From Helicobacter sp. (GTDB lineage Bacteria > Campylobacterota > Campylobacteria > Campylobacterales > Helicobacteraceae): a DNA stretch of 64,000 nucleotides. The DNA lies in the NCBI RefSeq assembly GCF_017502485.1, contig NZ_JAFVUX010000011.1:47627-111626 (forward strand), read 5' to 3'. Positions within the stretch are counted from its first letter, which is position 1. The number at the start of each line of letters is the position of its first letter. The notes under the pieces are model-generated. The model did not search any database, was not told the DNA's origin, and saw only the letters and a program-made list of their open reading frames with translations. This document shows positions 8,968-18,715 of the stretch, in pieces. The position numbers and the translations under genes are program-made.

Positions 8968-9899
8968 TGCTGATCCAATTGTGAGATGGATTCTTGTAGG
9001 GTTTGGGTGTTGGCGATTGTTAGCGTAGGCTTTTGACTTAGGCGTTTGTTTAAACCCTTTAGCACGCTATTATGCCCTAGCTCGATATAAGCATCGATAT
9101 GCTCATCAACAGCAAGGATTGACTGCTTATATAACACGGGAGAGATAAGCTGCAAGCGCAGAAGTTCGTAGGCTTGCTCAGCGGTGTCATAGGGCTTTGT
9201 CGTGGCATTTGAGATGATAGGTAGCGCGAACTTGGGCTTTAGATACTCACGCAAAAGCTCCCCAAATGGCTCGCACATAGATTCTAGCAGGGGGCAGTGC
9301 GAGGCGACCGAAATAGGTAGCAACAACGCTCTTTTAGCTCCTAAGGCTTTAATGGACTCTTCTATGCTAGCCAGATCGCTCTTCTTTCCCGCTAGCACGA
9401 TCTGCCCATCGCCGTTGTAATTGGCACACCAAACACTTTTGCCCTGATTACGCCACGAGCTCGTGGCTTCTTCTGCCACCTCATCGCTAACCCCTACGAT
9501 AACCATCATCCCCGCATCTTTACCATCGCACGCCTTAGTCATCATCTCTCCGCGCGCTTTGGTGAGCCTAAGCCCATCTTCAAATCCCACGCCTAGCGCT
9601 ACACACAGCGCACTTATCTCACCAAGCGAGTGTCCTAAGGCAAAATGCGCAAGAAGAGGAGACTCTTGCTGCAAGATTGTGTGCGCGATTTGACTTACAA
9701 GGAAAATCGCTGGCTGGGTGTATTGCGTTTGATTAAGCAGGTCGTTTTCTTCAAAAAGTAGCTTTTTGAAGTCAAGCCCCAGCACATCACTAGCAGTCTC
9801 AAACATCTCCTTTGCTACGCCGAAGTTCTCATAAAAATCCTTGCCCATTCCTATGGCTTGAGAACCCTGCCCCGGGAAAACAAAAGCATATCTCATCAA
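8964..9899 (-). CDS. fabD: Malonyl-CoA:ACP transacylase FabD
   Basis: 311 residues. Transfers the malonyl group from CoA to acyl carrier protein, supplying extender units for fatty acid synthesis. Seen: N-terminal FVFPGQGSQ, the nucleophile elbow GHSLGE with the catalytic serine near residue 90, and the histidine block near 200 (SVASHCPLL). First gene of the fabD-mtnN-pilin unit on the minus strand. Confidence 0.95.
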   Translation of the reverse strand: MMRYAFVFPGQGSQAIGMGKDFYENFGVAKEMFETASDVLGLDFKKLLFEENDLLNQTQYTQPAIFLVSQIAHTILQQESPLLAHFALGHSLGEISALCVALGVGFEDGLRLTKARGEMMTKACDGKDAGMMVIVGVSDEVAEEATSSWRNQGKSVWCANYNGDGQIVLAGKKSDLASIEESIKALGAKRALLLPISVASHCPLLESMCEPFGELLREYLKPKFALPIISNATTKPYDTAEQAYELLRLQLISPVLYKQSILAVDEHIDAYIELGHNSVLKGLNKRLSQKPTLTIANTQTLQESISQLDQQ

Positions 9900-9988
9900 T
9901 AATCCTTGATCAATGTTATTGTAAATAAATGGGGTTGCATTGTAGCAAGTTACCGCTTATTGTCAAATAAGTTTGTGTTGGTGCGTGG

Positions 9989-12031
9989 CTAGAGCATCTC
10001 TTTTATCATTGCTTCAAACATCGCCCTATTCATATTCTCGTGCAAAATTTTGCCGTTTTTCACACACCATATTTGCCAATCTTGCCCCACTTTTACAGGT
10101 AAATAAAAGATATATCCCGTGATTTTACTAGCACTTAAATATGCCTTTTTTAGCCTTTGTATCTTTTGCATATAAGCGTCTTTTTCTATGCTTTGAGATT
10201 TACTCACATTCACACTTTTTACTTCAAAAATGTGGATTCTATCTCCCTTGTCTTTAAAGATGAAGTCTGGGTAGCTCACGCGTTTTCTCTCATCGTAATA
10301 TTCATATTTTATATTTGATTTATCTATGAAGTTTTTGCCAAAAAGATAGATTTTCTCCCCATTTATCTCTATGTGTTTAGCACAAGTTTTAGCAAGATTT
10401 TTAAGGATAGCACACCACTCTTTTTCCGCTTTAGAATCAAGTCCAAACTCATCATTATCACTTCCCCATATCCAGCTCTCACTCCCTATGCTAAACTCAC
10501 TCTCTTCATAGAAGCTATACACATCTTCGCGTATTTCCACGCACTTAGATTCTAAATATTCATCATAGTTTTCTACCGCGCTTTTTACTTTATTTTTAAT
10601 AGAATCCAAGCTTGCACTAAAGCTATAAAAATCCCTAAACTCCCTCACATATTCTGCGTATTTTTCTCTCACTTTATCATCGCATTTTTGTATCTCTCTA
10701 TAAGCTTGAAAAATGGACTTTTTAAACTCATATTCTTGCAAGGGGCTAATGCAAGATTCTATATCAATATGCTCTTTTGGCACTTCTTTATACATAGTCG
10801 CATAAAAGGGGCGAAACTCTTTTATAATCTCATTTGTTTGCTCTTTATACAAATTATCATAGATTTGCTTCTCCCCTTTTAGCCACACTTTTTTCTTGCC
10901 ATTTTCTTTAGGCATTATCCCATAGATATATGCCTTGCTAAAGACTTTTTGCGTGTTAGAATCTAGTCTTTCAAACTCTTTTAGCATAGGATTTCTCCTA
11001 ACTCTCCCAATCACTTGCATATCTAGGCTACTTGACTTAGAATCTCGCACTTGATAAAGCATACAAGCCCTAGGCATATCAAAGCCCTCTGTTATCACCA
11101 TTTTGAAAATCACCACATCAATAAATGAGCTATTTTCCTTGACATATTTTTGCCATAGGGCTTTGTTTTTTACCTTATCTAGTCTTGTGTTTGTCTCATA
11201 GCCTTTTTCTTTCTCCACAAAGCACACCCATCTTAAGCCCATTTCTTCTACGACTTTTTTGATGATTTCTAGCTCATTTTCTGCCTTGCCTTCATTAGAT
11301 ATTTGCACGATAAAGCAAGGATTTATCCCTTGCTTTGCATACACTTCTCTCAATTCTTTAAACTTCTCTAGTGCTTCTGCCAAGTCTTCTTGTAAATCTC
11401 TCTCACTATCCCCACACCACTCTACAGATTTTATAAGCCCTGCTTCCACCGCTTCACTCTCTTTTATCTCTACATCAAATGTATCATTTTTTGGCGTAGC
11501 AGAAAAATGCAAGATTTGCGTGAAATACTCTTGCAATTCATTTTCTAGCTTATTTGTAGCAATATGTGCTTCATCGCGGATTAAAATAATTTTTTTACCA
11601 CTTTCTTTTATGTTTTGTAGAAACTTTAGCAATGCCTTTTCTTTATAGATTCTACTGCCTTTTGTAAATTGATTAGTGGGTAAAACATACACATTCGCAT
11701 TTGTATCAATATCTAGGCTATATTCTGTATTTTTGCTATTTTCCGCACCACTACTTATGTAAAAAGGCTTTAACTTTGGATAAATACACGCATTTGCTAA
11801 TTCTACAAAGCTTTCATAATTTTGTGTCGCTAGCTTACCCTTTGAAAGTGTGGATACAAGAAACACAACTTTAGAGTTAAAATCTAGCATTGCATTCATA
11901 AAAGCTGCCATCATTCTTGTTTTACCACTGCCTGTGGGGGCTTTTAGCGTTATGTCCTTTTGATTTTGCTTTGCTAGATAGAGCAAGCTTTGCACCGCGT
12001 TTTCTTGCAGTTCTAAGGCAGCTTGTGTCAT
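9989..12031 (-). CDS. Type III restriction endonuclease subunit (Res)
   Basis: 680 residues. An SF2 helicase-nuclease that with Mod cuts DNA between head-to-head sites. Seen: Walker A APTGSGKT (31-38), DEAH box (153-156) followed by HFSATP, a C-terminal helicase motif QVIGRVRRNP, and near the end the PD-(D/E)XK nuclease (YPDFIF ... IFEVKS). The length is short for Res (often 800-1000 residues) but all catalytic blocks are present. Its ATG follows the mod TAA with no gap, so the two are translationally linked and switching of mod may affect both. Confidence 0.88.
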   Translation of the reverse strand: MTQAALELQENAVQSLLYLAKQNQKDITLKAPTGSGKTRMMAAFMNAMLDFNSKVVFLVSTLSKGKLATQNYESFVELANACIYPKLKPFYISSGAENSKNTEYSLDIDTNANVYVLPTNQFTKGSRIYKEKALLKFLQNIKESGKKIILIRDEAHIATNKLENELQEYFTQILHFSATPKNDTFDVEIKESEAVEAGLIKSVEWCGDSERDLQEDLAEALEKFKELREVYAKQGINPCFIVQISNEGKAENELEIIKKVVEEMGLRWVCFVEKEKGYETNTRLDKVKNKALWQKYVKENSSFIDVVIFKMVITEGFDMPRACMLYQVRDSKSSSLDMQVIGRVRRNPMLKEFERLDSNTQKVFSKAYIYGIMPKENGKKKVWLKGEKQIYDNLYKEQTNEIIKEFRPFYATMYKEVPKEHIDIESCISPLQEYEFKKSIFQAYREIQKCDDKVREKYAEYVREFRDFYSFSASLDSIKNKVKSAVENYDEYLESKCVEIREDVYSFYEESEFSIGSESWIWGSDNDEFGLDSKAEKEWCAILKNLAKTCAKHIEINGEKIYLFGKNFIDKSNIKYEYYDERKRVSYPDFIFKDKGDRIHIFEVKSVNVSKSQSIEKDAYMQKIQRLKKAYLSASKITGYIFYLPVKVGQDWQIWCVKNGKILHENMNRAMFEAMIKEML

Positions 12032-14173
12032 TTACTCCCCCTTTTTTGTAGAATCTAGCTTTTTGTCATTGCGAGATTTTGCATTAGCAAAATCGTGGCA
12101 ATCCATAGAATCCATATCGCTAAAATCTACTTTTTCACTAGATTCTAAATGCTTATTATTTCGCACCCTAAACCCTGCACCCACCCATAAAGGCGTAGAT
12201 TCTAAACTCTTGCAAGTGGCTTCAAAGTTCTCACACACCCACTTAATCTTTTCTTGTTTGGAGTGTGTAAAGTCCTTGCCATAGAGCTTTTCATCAATCT
12301 TATCAAAAATGTTTAAGTCTGTATCGCTTAGAGATTCTATCTCTAGCACTTCTAGCCCATCGCCATAGGGCGTATTTTTCTCAAGCCATTTGAAGTTTGT
12401 CCCACCATCATAGCAAGAGCCACTCATTATGCGTTTTAGTCGCTTTGTAGTTACATCTTTTGCTATGCCATTGGGATTTATGCTTGTTTTTTCATTGTTT
12501 GTTACTAGGATACATTTTCTATTTCCGCCATCTTCGCGGTTGAGTTCCATTACGGCGTGGGCGGTGGTGCCAGAGCCAGCAAAGAAATCTAAAATAATTT
12601 CTTGGCATTCGTCTTTTGGCGATAAATGCGGGAGCGACGAAAAAGTGCGGCGGTCATTACCCTTTAGGTAACTCCCTTGCACTTTTTCTTGCAACCCACA
12701 TTTCTCATCCAAAATACTAGAATGCCATTTGCTTGTAGATTCTGCTTCTGCCTTTGTCTCTTGCTCCCCTTGCATTGTCAATCCAGAATCTAGATTCTGG
12801 ATTTCTGCATTTCTCTGCAAAATCTTAGAATCATTATTGCTTGTAATTTCTGCTTTAAAATCTATGTCGGTAGAATCCACCTTTTTAGATTCTAGGCTAT
12901 GCGGCGAGATTCCCCCCCCCCCCGTCGTTGTGGCGGTGGTATAAGCCCCTTTGTCATTGCGAGATTTTGCATTAGCAAAATCGTGGCAATCCATAGAATC
13001 TACTTGTAAATCCACATAATCACTAGGGTTTGTTGTAGCGTGTCTTAGAATCTCTTTTATAAAATGTATAGGTTTGGGATAGGCAAAGTTTTCTACAAAT
13101 CCTATATCTTTTGCTTCCTTTGTAGCCACTTGATTCATATAAGCATTATCTACAAATTTTAGGCTATCAAAAGTCCTTTGCTCTGTTTGCAAATCTTTCA
13201 AATAGCGTTTATAAATAAAGCCCCTTTCATTGTCTTTATGCTCTTTTTTAAAGCAAATTCGCCCTTCATCAATATGCTTTTGCATAGTGCTTTGAGAAAA
13301 AAGCCAAAATCGCCCCTCTGGTGGATAATCCTCCTTGCCTGTGTAGGGATTTTTCACGGCAAAATAGCCCGTTTTCATATCGCCACTTTTGGCAGATGGG
13401 TCAGCGCTGACCCATCTGCCATTAGGGTCATTATCGGGGTTTTTATATCCGCTCAAATCTTTTTCTCCCCCTAACAAATTTATATTTGCCCTATCCTTTG
13501 CATAGCAAAGTAAAAATTCGTGTTGATAGTTTAAGCCTGTTTTTGCATCGTTTGTCGTGCTTTTTGTCTTGCGGATAAAATCCCCTACAAAATTCCCTTC
13601 CCCAAAGACTTCATCAAAAAGTCCTTTGACATAGGCTTGATTCCTATCATCTATACTACAAAATATCACGCCATCATCTTGTAAAAGCATTTTAGCAAGG
13701 CTTAGGCGTGGGTAAAGCATTGATAAAAGATTATCGCGTGTTATGGCGTTATCATAATTTGTGTGCGCAAACTCCCCTAAATCATCTTTACCATAAGGCG
13801 GGTCTATGTAGATGACTTTTACCTTTCTTTTGTAATTTATAAGTAGGTTTAAAAGGGCGGGGTAGTTGTCGCCGATAATGAGTGTATGACTCTTGCCATT
13901 TGTAGATTTAAAGCTTAGCTTCTCGTTTTTTTTAAAATACTTTATCGTCCCATCGCTCTTTTCTAATCGCACATCAAAGTGAAAGCCTGTGCGTTTTAGA
14001 CTCATTCCTAAGGCAGATAGCTTTAGCACTTCTTCTTTAGATTCTGCATTTTCTATGAGTTTAGTGAGAAACTCGGCATTTTCTTTTTCTAAAATCTTAT
14101 CTTCTTGCCTTTGCTTGATTTTTGCTATTTGCTCTTGTTTTAGCTCATCTAAGTTACTTTGTGGATTTTGCAT
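12032..14173 (-). CDS. Type III DNA methyltransferase (Mod) with phase-variable tract and in-frame repeat insertions
   Basis: 713 residues, beta class: motif IV DPPYG at 124-128 and AdoMet motif DFFAGSG at about 529-535. Probably N6-adenine methylation. The coding strand holds a G12 tract (codons near 417-421) that is in frame here, so the gene is ON; slippage by one or two bases would truncate it before the AdoMet motif. Residues about 392-520 are a low-complexity insert between the target-recognition region and motif I. Two identical 51-bp palindromic elements encode the same peptide MDCHDFANAKSRND at about 393-407 and 689-703, the second forming most of the C-terminal tail. This is the layout of a phasevarion Mod. 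Divergent from arsB. Confidence 0.88.
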   Translation of the reverse strand: MQNPQSNLDELKQEQIAKIKQRQEDKILEKENAEFLTKLIENAESKEEVLKLSALGMSLKRTGFHFDVRLEKSDGTIKYFKKNEKLSFKSTNGKSHTLIIGDNYPALLNLLINYKRKVKVIYIDPPYGKDDLGEFAHTNYDNAITRDNLLSMLYPRLSLAKMLLQDDGVIFCSIDDRNQAYVKGLFDEVFGEGNFVGDFIRKTKSTTNDAKTGLNYQHEFLLCYAKDRANINLLGGEKDLSGYKNPDNDPNGRWVSADPSAKSGDMKTGYFAVKNPYTGKEDYPPEGRFWLFSQSTMQKHIDEGRICFKKEHKDNERGFIYKRYLKDLQTEQRTFDSLKFVDNAYMNQVATKEAKDIGFVENFAYPKPIHFIKEILRHATTNPSDYVDLQVDSMDCHDFANAKSRNDKGAYTTATTTGGGGISPHSLESKKVDSTDIDFKAEITSNNDSKILQRNAEIQNLDSGLTMQGEQETKAEAESTSKWHSSILDEKCGLQEKVQGSYLKGNDRRTFSSLPHLSPKDECQEIILDFFAGSGTTAHAVMELNREDGGNRKCILVTNNEKTSINPNGIAKDVTTKRLKRIMSGSCYDGGTNFKWLEKNTPYGDGLEVLEIESLSDTDLNIFDKIDEKLYGKDFTHSKQEKIKWVCENFEATCKSLESTPLWVGAGFRVRNNKHLESSEKVDFSDMDSMDCHDFANAKSRNDKKLDSTKKGE
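12062..12112. repeat. 51-bp palindromic element, copy A (inside mod, 3' end)
   Basis: Exactly identical to the copy at 12950-13000. Core inverted repeat GATTTTGC, loop ATTA, GCAAAATC, flanked by a second pair ATTGC/GCAAT. It begins with the GTCATTGCGAG word. It is read in frame near the C-terminus of Mod. Confidence 0.9.
12912..12923. repeat. C12 (G12 on the coding strand) tract in mod
   Basis: Twelve C on the plus strand. Read on the coding strand as the end of a Thr codon, four Gly codons. Length and position inside a type III mod gene are classic for slipped-strand phase variation. Current length keeps the frame open. Confidence 0.92.
12950..13000. repeat. 51-bp palindromic element, copy B (inside mod, next to G12 tract)
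   Basis: Base-for-base identical to 12062-12112 and in the same orientation and reading frame. It ends 26 bp from the G12 tract. Identity over 51 bp between two copies 840 bp apart in one gene indicates recent duplication, transposition or gene conversion. Confidence 0.9.
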
Positions 14174-14374
14174 CCTGCTTCCTTTAGTTTGCTAATAATT
14201 ATGTCCTGTCATTATGCGCGTATCTTTGTGAAAATACCCTTAAGTCTTCTTAACTCTTTTGCTCCTTAGCAATCTCCTACAACAATATTTGCAAAATTTT
14301 GGCGTGGAGAGAAGTTATACATTCTTCAAGTGCAATAAGCTAGCATTGCACATCAAGTATTAGGGCGGTGGACT

Positions 14375-15685
14375 ATGGTGCTATGGGTGTTTGTAGCGAT
14401 GATGGTGTGTTTATATTGGCGACCTTTTTGCTTGCCTTTGTGGGTGTATAGCACTCTTGGAGCTTTGGCGTGCGTGATGATCTCTGCGCTAGATTCTAGC
14501 GATATTATGCATGTGTGGGCTATGGTGTGGGATAGCACGCTAACACTTGTGGGGCTTATTATGCTAGCTGTTATGCTAGAAAAGCTGCTGTTTTTTGAGT
14601 ATGTGGCGATGCTTTGTATCCGCGTGCTAGGGACTAAGGGAGCTTGTGGCTATGTTTGCCCTCGCGCTAGATTCTATGTGTTTCTCGTGCTTTTTGGTGG
14701 AGGTCTGGGCGCGGTGTTTGCCAATGATGGGGCGATTTTGATTCTCACACCATTTATCTTGGCACTTTTTAAAGTGCGCAGAGATAGTGGGCATAATAGC
14801 GGGGCTTTCACTCCACTTGTGGTGTGCTTGCTGGCTGTGTGCTTTGTGAGTGATTTTGCTTCAAATACCTTTGTGATCTCAAACCTAACCAATATCATCA
14901 CTGCGCAGTTTTTCTCCATTGATAGCAGAGACTTTACAAGAGCGATGCTCCTACCACAAGCAAGCATTCTACTAGCGTGCTTGGGGCTTTATGTGCTTGT
15001 GAGGCGGTATTTGCCACCGATTTTGCGCTTTTATGACTATGGAGAGAGAAGCCTGATGACAAAGGGTGGCTTTATATTTTGCCTTGGGGTTTTGGGGATA
15101 CTGCTACTTGGTGTACTGCAGGGCAGAAGCTTTGGCGTGCCTTTGTGCGTGGTGGTGGCAGTGTGCGTGGGAGCACTGCTTCTGTATGGCAGGCTTAGGG
15201 TTCTATCTTGTCTTAAGAGCGCACCCTTTGGGATCGTGGTATTCTCTCTGGGGCTTTTTATTGTGGTCTTTAGCGTGCAGAAAGCCTATCCCTTGCAAAA
15301 TCTACTCTCTAGCGTGCCTTTGGGGATCTTTAGCGTGGGAGTGATTAGCTCGCTGGGATCAAGCCTTATCAACAATCTTCCCGCGGTTATGCTTGGTAAT
15401 CTTGCTTTGGCGGACTTTATGGGGCTTGGAGCTGTAGATTCTAGTGTGCTAGATTCTGCTCTGCTAGCATCTAAAGAGCTGCTTATTTACGCGCATTTAC
15501 TAGGCTGTAATGTCGGCTCAAAGCTCACGCCAATTGGCTCTCTTGCTACTTTGCTCTGGCTTTTTAGCCTTAAACGATATGGAATCTACATTAGCTTTTG
15601 GCAGTATATGCTAGTGGCATTGCTTGTCGTGCCTTTTGTGCTTTGTGTGGGACTTTTGGGGCTCTATCTCTACACGCTATTGTAG
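14375..15685 (+). CDS. arsB: ArsB-type arsenite efflux permease
   Basis: 436 residues, almost wholly membrane helices (10 or more). Exports arsenite/antimonite across the inner membrane. Family blocks seen: FANDGAILILTPFI near 111-124, ISNLTNIITAQFF near 167-180, INNLPAVMLGNLAL near 330-343, and GCNVGSKLTPIGSLATLLW near 374-392. No arsR or arsC is adjacent, so regulation is not evident. The ATG has no strong Shine-Dalgarno; GGGCGGTGG at 14363-14371 is the best candidate. Divergent from mod across a 200-bp spacer. Confidence 0.85.
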   Translation: MVLWVFVAMMVCLYWRPFCLPLWVYSTLGALACVMISALDSSDIMHVWAMVWDSTLTLVGLIMLAVMLEKLLFFEYVAMLCIRVLGTKGACGYVCPRARFYVFLVLFGGGLGAVFANDGAILILTPFILALFKVRRDSGHNSGAFTPLVVCLLAVCFVSDFASNTFVISNLTNIITAQFFSIDSRDFTRAMLLPQASILLACLGLYVLVRRYLPPILRFYDYGERSLMTKGGFIFCLGVLGILLLGVLQGRSFGVPLCVVVAVCVGALLLYGRLRVLSCLKSAPFGIVVFSLGLFIVVFSVQKAYPLQNLLSSVPLGIFSVGVISSLGSSLINNLPAVMLGNLALADFMGLGAVDSSVLDSALLASKELLIYAHLLGCNVGSKLTPIGSLATLLWLFSLKRYGIYISFWQYMLVALLVVPFVLCVGLLGLYLYTLL

Positions 15686-15819
15686 GAGCTAGGAGCTTGG
15701 TATTTTTAGCTAGCATTTGCGCGTGCCTGCAAATAGATAGTGGCTTCTAAGATTCTCTATGCTAGAATCTACTTCTTACCAAAATCGTATTAAAAGCTTA
15801 GATTCTAGGGGCGTGGAAG

Positions 15820-16590
15820 TTGGAGTTTCTCTCATATCTCACAGAGGGCAATGTCATTGTGTTTTTGCTACTTTTGCTACGATTTAGCGCGATTTTGACA
15901 TTTTTCCCATTTTTTGACTCCCAGCTTGTGCCCATCTCGGTACGAGGGGCTATGGCGTTTTTTTTAACCATTGTGTTTCTGCCCTTAGCGCACACAAATG
16001 CCAACATTACAACCCTACCTGATTTGCTGCTAGCAGCATTTATGGAGATAGCACTAGGCTTTATGGCTTCGCTTGCGCTACAAATCGTTTTTAACGCGCT
16101 TTTTATCGCAGGCGATAGCATAAGCTTTTCTATGGGTATGACTATGGCAAGTGCCTATGACCCATCAAGTGGGAATACAAAGCCTATCATCGTGCAAGTG
16201 GTTATGCTAAGTGCGCTTGTTCTAGCACTGCTACTAAACTTTCATCATCTAATCTTCCGCTTTGTAGCTTTCACGCTAGAGATTCTCCCCATAGGGCAAG
16301 TGAGTTTCTCACCAAATCTTGCAAACTACCTTGTCCGAGCTTTTGGAAATATGTTCGCATTAGGCTTTGCTATGGCATTTCCCGTACTTGGAGTGATTTT
16401 ACTTACAGATATTGTCTTTGGTATGATTATGAAGACACATTCGCAGTTTAATCTCTTCTCCTTTGGATTCCCACTCAAAATCGGTATAGCCTTTGTAGTG
16501 ATGATTTTGATCATACCCGGGATTTTGTATCATTTTAAAACAGATTTGTATGAAGCATTTAAGGCTTTAAATATTGTCTTTTCACATTAG
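15820..16590 (+). CDS. fliR: Flagellar export apparatus protein FliR
   Basis: 256 residues, normal FliR size, with about six membrane helices. Part of the FliPQR export gate of the flagellar type III secretion system. Starts at TTG 15820 (LEFLSYLTEGN), the only start that keeps the usual N-terminus. Blocks: FFDSQLVPISVRG near 27-39 and the C-terminal ILLTDIVFGMIMKTHSQFN. A T8 run at 15958-15965 lies inside the gene. thyX follows by 16 bp. Confidence 0.92.
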   Translation: MEFLSYLTEGNVIVFLLLLLRFSAILTFFPFFDSQLVPISVRGAMAFFLTIVFLPLAHTNANITTLPDLLLAAFMEIALGFMASLALQIVFNALFIAGDSISFSMGMTMASAYDPSSGNTKPIIVQVVMLSALVLALLLNFHHLIFRFVAFTLEILPIGQVSFSPNLANYLVRAFGNMFALGFAMAFPVLGVILLTDIVFGMIMKTHSQFNLFSFGFPLKIGIAFVVMILIIPGILYHFKTDLYEAFKALNIVFSH

Positions 16591-16606
16591 TTGATAAGGA
16601 GTCCAA

Positions 16607-17227
16607 ATGACCACGCCTAAAATAACCCTACTCCACCATACACCATTAGAAGTATGCTCGCACGCTATACGCACTTGCTGGAGTAGCTTTGATAAGAGTG
16701 ATTGTGGTGGGGAGAAAGATAGAGAGCTTATCAATCGCGTGGGTAATATCTATAAGCACCAGAGTGTCCTTGAAAGCTTAGTGTATAGCTTTTTCATACA
16801 AGGAATATCTCGTGCGTGCTTACAGGAGCTAGCTAGGCATAGGATAGCTAGCTACTCAGTAAAGTCGAGTAGATATACATTAGCAGAGCTAAAGAGAGCA
16901 GATATATCCACACTAGAGCAGGCAAGCAAGTTTATCAAACTCACAGATAATGACAAGGTAAATCAAGCTAGCCACAAGGCATTACAGAATCTAAAGGAAT
17001 TATTGCTAGATTCTAGCACAACAAATGATATGGCTAAATATGCTATGCCAGAGTGCTACTTGACAGAGCTTACTTGGACTATCAATGCACGAAGCTTACA
17101 AAACTTTTTAACACTACGCACAAGCAAGCACGCATTATGGGAGATACAAGAGCTAGCATTAGCGATATATGAAGCATTGCCACAAGAGCATAAGTATTTG
17201 TTTGATAAATGTGTGGAGAGTAAGTAA
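16607..17227 (+). CDS. thyX: Flavin-dependent thymidylate synthase ThyX
   Basis: 206 residues. Makes dTMP from dUMP using methylenetetrahydrofolate, FAD and NADPH. The ThyX signature RHRxxSxxxxSxR is present as RHRIASYSVKSSR near residues 78-90. Good ribosome-binding site (AAGGAG, 16597-16602). No thyA is seen in the window. glmU starts 10 bp downstream, so fliR-thyX-glmU are probably one transcript. Confidence 0.95.
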   Translation: MTTPKITLLHHTPLEVCSHAIRTCWSSFDKSDCGGEKDRELINRVGNIYKHQSVLESLVYSFFIQGISRACLQELARHRIASYSVKSSRYTLAELKRADISTLEQASKFIKLTDNDKVNQASHKALQNLKELLLDSSTTNDMAKYAMPECYLTELTWTINARSLQNFLTLRTSKHALWEIQELALAIYEALPQEHKYLFDKCVESK

Positions 17228-17237
17228 AGGAGAGTTA

Positions 17238-18620
17238 ATGGCTAAGTTTTCTACCATAATCCTAGCAGCAGGCGTGGGAAGCAGAATGAAATCACACAAG
17301 CCCAAGGTACTACATAGCATTTGTGGCAAATCGATGATAGCACGCATCACCGAAGCAGCCTTACTAGTAAGTGACGATGTGCATATCGTGCTTTATCATC
17401 AAAAAGAGTTCATAGAAGCGCATTTGCGCCAATATTTTGGCGCAAAGCTTGAGTTTATAACCCTGCATACCCAAGACTGCGAGAACTTCCCGGGCACAGG
17501 CGGTGCGCTAATGGACTCTGGGCTAGCATCTAGGGGGCAGATGTTTAGGGTAAAGTATCCGCGCACCTTGGTGCTAAATGGCGATATGCCCCTAATTAGC
17601 CCAGAATCTATGCGTGCTATTGTCACTACAAATGCCCCCATTGTCCTAAGCACTATCACACTTGAGAACCCAAGTGGCTATGGACGCGTGGTGCTAGAAT
17701 CCACTTCTTCACACACGCCAAAAGTGCTAAAAATCGTCGAGGAGAAAGACTGCAACGAGCAAGAGAGAGATATAACGCTTGTCAATGCTGGAATTTACGC
17801 CTTTGATACAGAGCTACTAGCTAGCACACTGCCTAAGCTTAATAATGATAATGCGCAGCGAGAATACTACCTCACAGATGTTATCGCCCTAGCTAGAGAA
17901 GATTTGGCTAAGGAATCTCAAGTGCCTCTTATAACCGCCTTCTATGGCGATGCGCGCGAGTTTATGGGAGTCAATTCTAAGAGCGAGCTAGCGCAAGCAG
18001 AAGCGATCCGCCTGCAAACCCTTAGGCAAAGAGCGATGGATCAGGGTGTGATTATGCGCTTACCAGAGAGTATCTACCTAGAAGAGTGGGTGGAGTTTGA
18101 AGGAGAGTGCGAGATAGAAAACAATGTCCGCATTTGTGGCATTAGTGCGATTAAACACTCTCATATCAAAGCAGGTAGTGTAGTAGAGCATAGTGTGATA
18201 GAGCATAGTGACATCGGTCCTATGGCGCATATCCGCCCACACTCACACATCTCCCACACGCATATTGGCAACTTTGTAGAGACAAAAAGTGTGCATTTAG
18301 ATGGTGTGAAAGCGGGGCATTTAAGCTATCTTGGGGATTGTGAAATAGGATCTGGAAGCAATGTAGGTGCAGGGGTGATCACTTGCAACTATGATGGCAA
18401 ACAAAAGCACCGCACCATCATTGGGCAAAATGTCTTCATCGGTAGCGATACCCAGCTAGTCGCCCCTGTGGAAATAGAGTCTAACTCAATCATCGGTGCT
18501 GGCTCCACGATTACTACAAATGTAAAAAGTGGCGCGCTGGCATTATCGCGCGCAAAACAGACGCATATCGCAGGCTTTTTTCATCGCTTTTTTGCCAAAC
18601 CCCAAGACTCCACACACTAA
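17238..18620 (+). CDS. glmU: Bifunctional GlmU (acetyltransferase/uridylyltransferase)
   Basis: 460 residues from ATG 17238, preceded by AAAGGAGAG; upstream extension of the frame would overlap thyX and is rejected. Makes UDP-GlcNAc for peptidoglycan and LPS. The N-terminal nucleotidyltransferase domain shows LAAGVGSRMKSHKPKVLH and the VLNGDMPLI block. The C-terminal left-handed beta-helix has hexapeptide repeats (about 250-445), including GAGVITCNYDGKQKHRTIIG with the acetyl-CoA-site region. Confidence 0.95.
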   Translation: MAKFSTIILAAGVGSRMKSHKPKVLHSICGKSMIARITEAALLVSDDVHIVLYHQKEFIEAHLRQYFGAKLEFITLHTQDCENFPGTGGALMDSGLASRGQMFRVKYPRTLVLNGDMPLISPESMRAIVTTNAPIVLSTITLENPSGYGRVVLESTSSHTPKVLKIVEEKDCNEQERDITLVNAGIYAFDTELLASTLPKLNNDNAQREYYLTDVIALAREDLAKESQVPLITAFYGDAREFMGVNSKSELAQAEAIRLQTLRQRAMDQGVIMRLPESIYLEEWVEFEGECEIENNVRICGISAIKHSHIKAGSVVEHSVIEHSDIGPMAHIRPHSHISHTHIGNFVETKSVHLDGVKAGHLSYLGDCEIGSGSNVGAGVITCNYDGKQKHRTIIGQNVFIGSDTQLVAPVEIESNSIIGAGSTITTNVKSGALALSRAKQTHIAGFFHRFFAKPQDSTH

Positions 18621-18715
18621 GCCACAACTAAGTCAAAATCAGCTACCCTAGAATCTATCGGGGGGTTGTTATAAAAACCATATTGCTGGCTTGCACATTG
18701 CATTAAGGAGAACTA

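Noticed and set aside
15958..15965. T8 run in fliR as a phase-variation tract
   Set aside because: T8 is common in AT-rich DNA, the frame is intact, and I know of no strong precedent for switching at such a T run in fliR.
17169..17237. Longer N-terminus for GlmU
   Set aside because: The extension overlaps thyX, and ATG 17238 has a strong ribosome-binding site and the conserved start.
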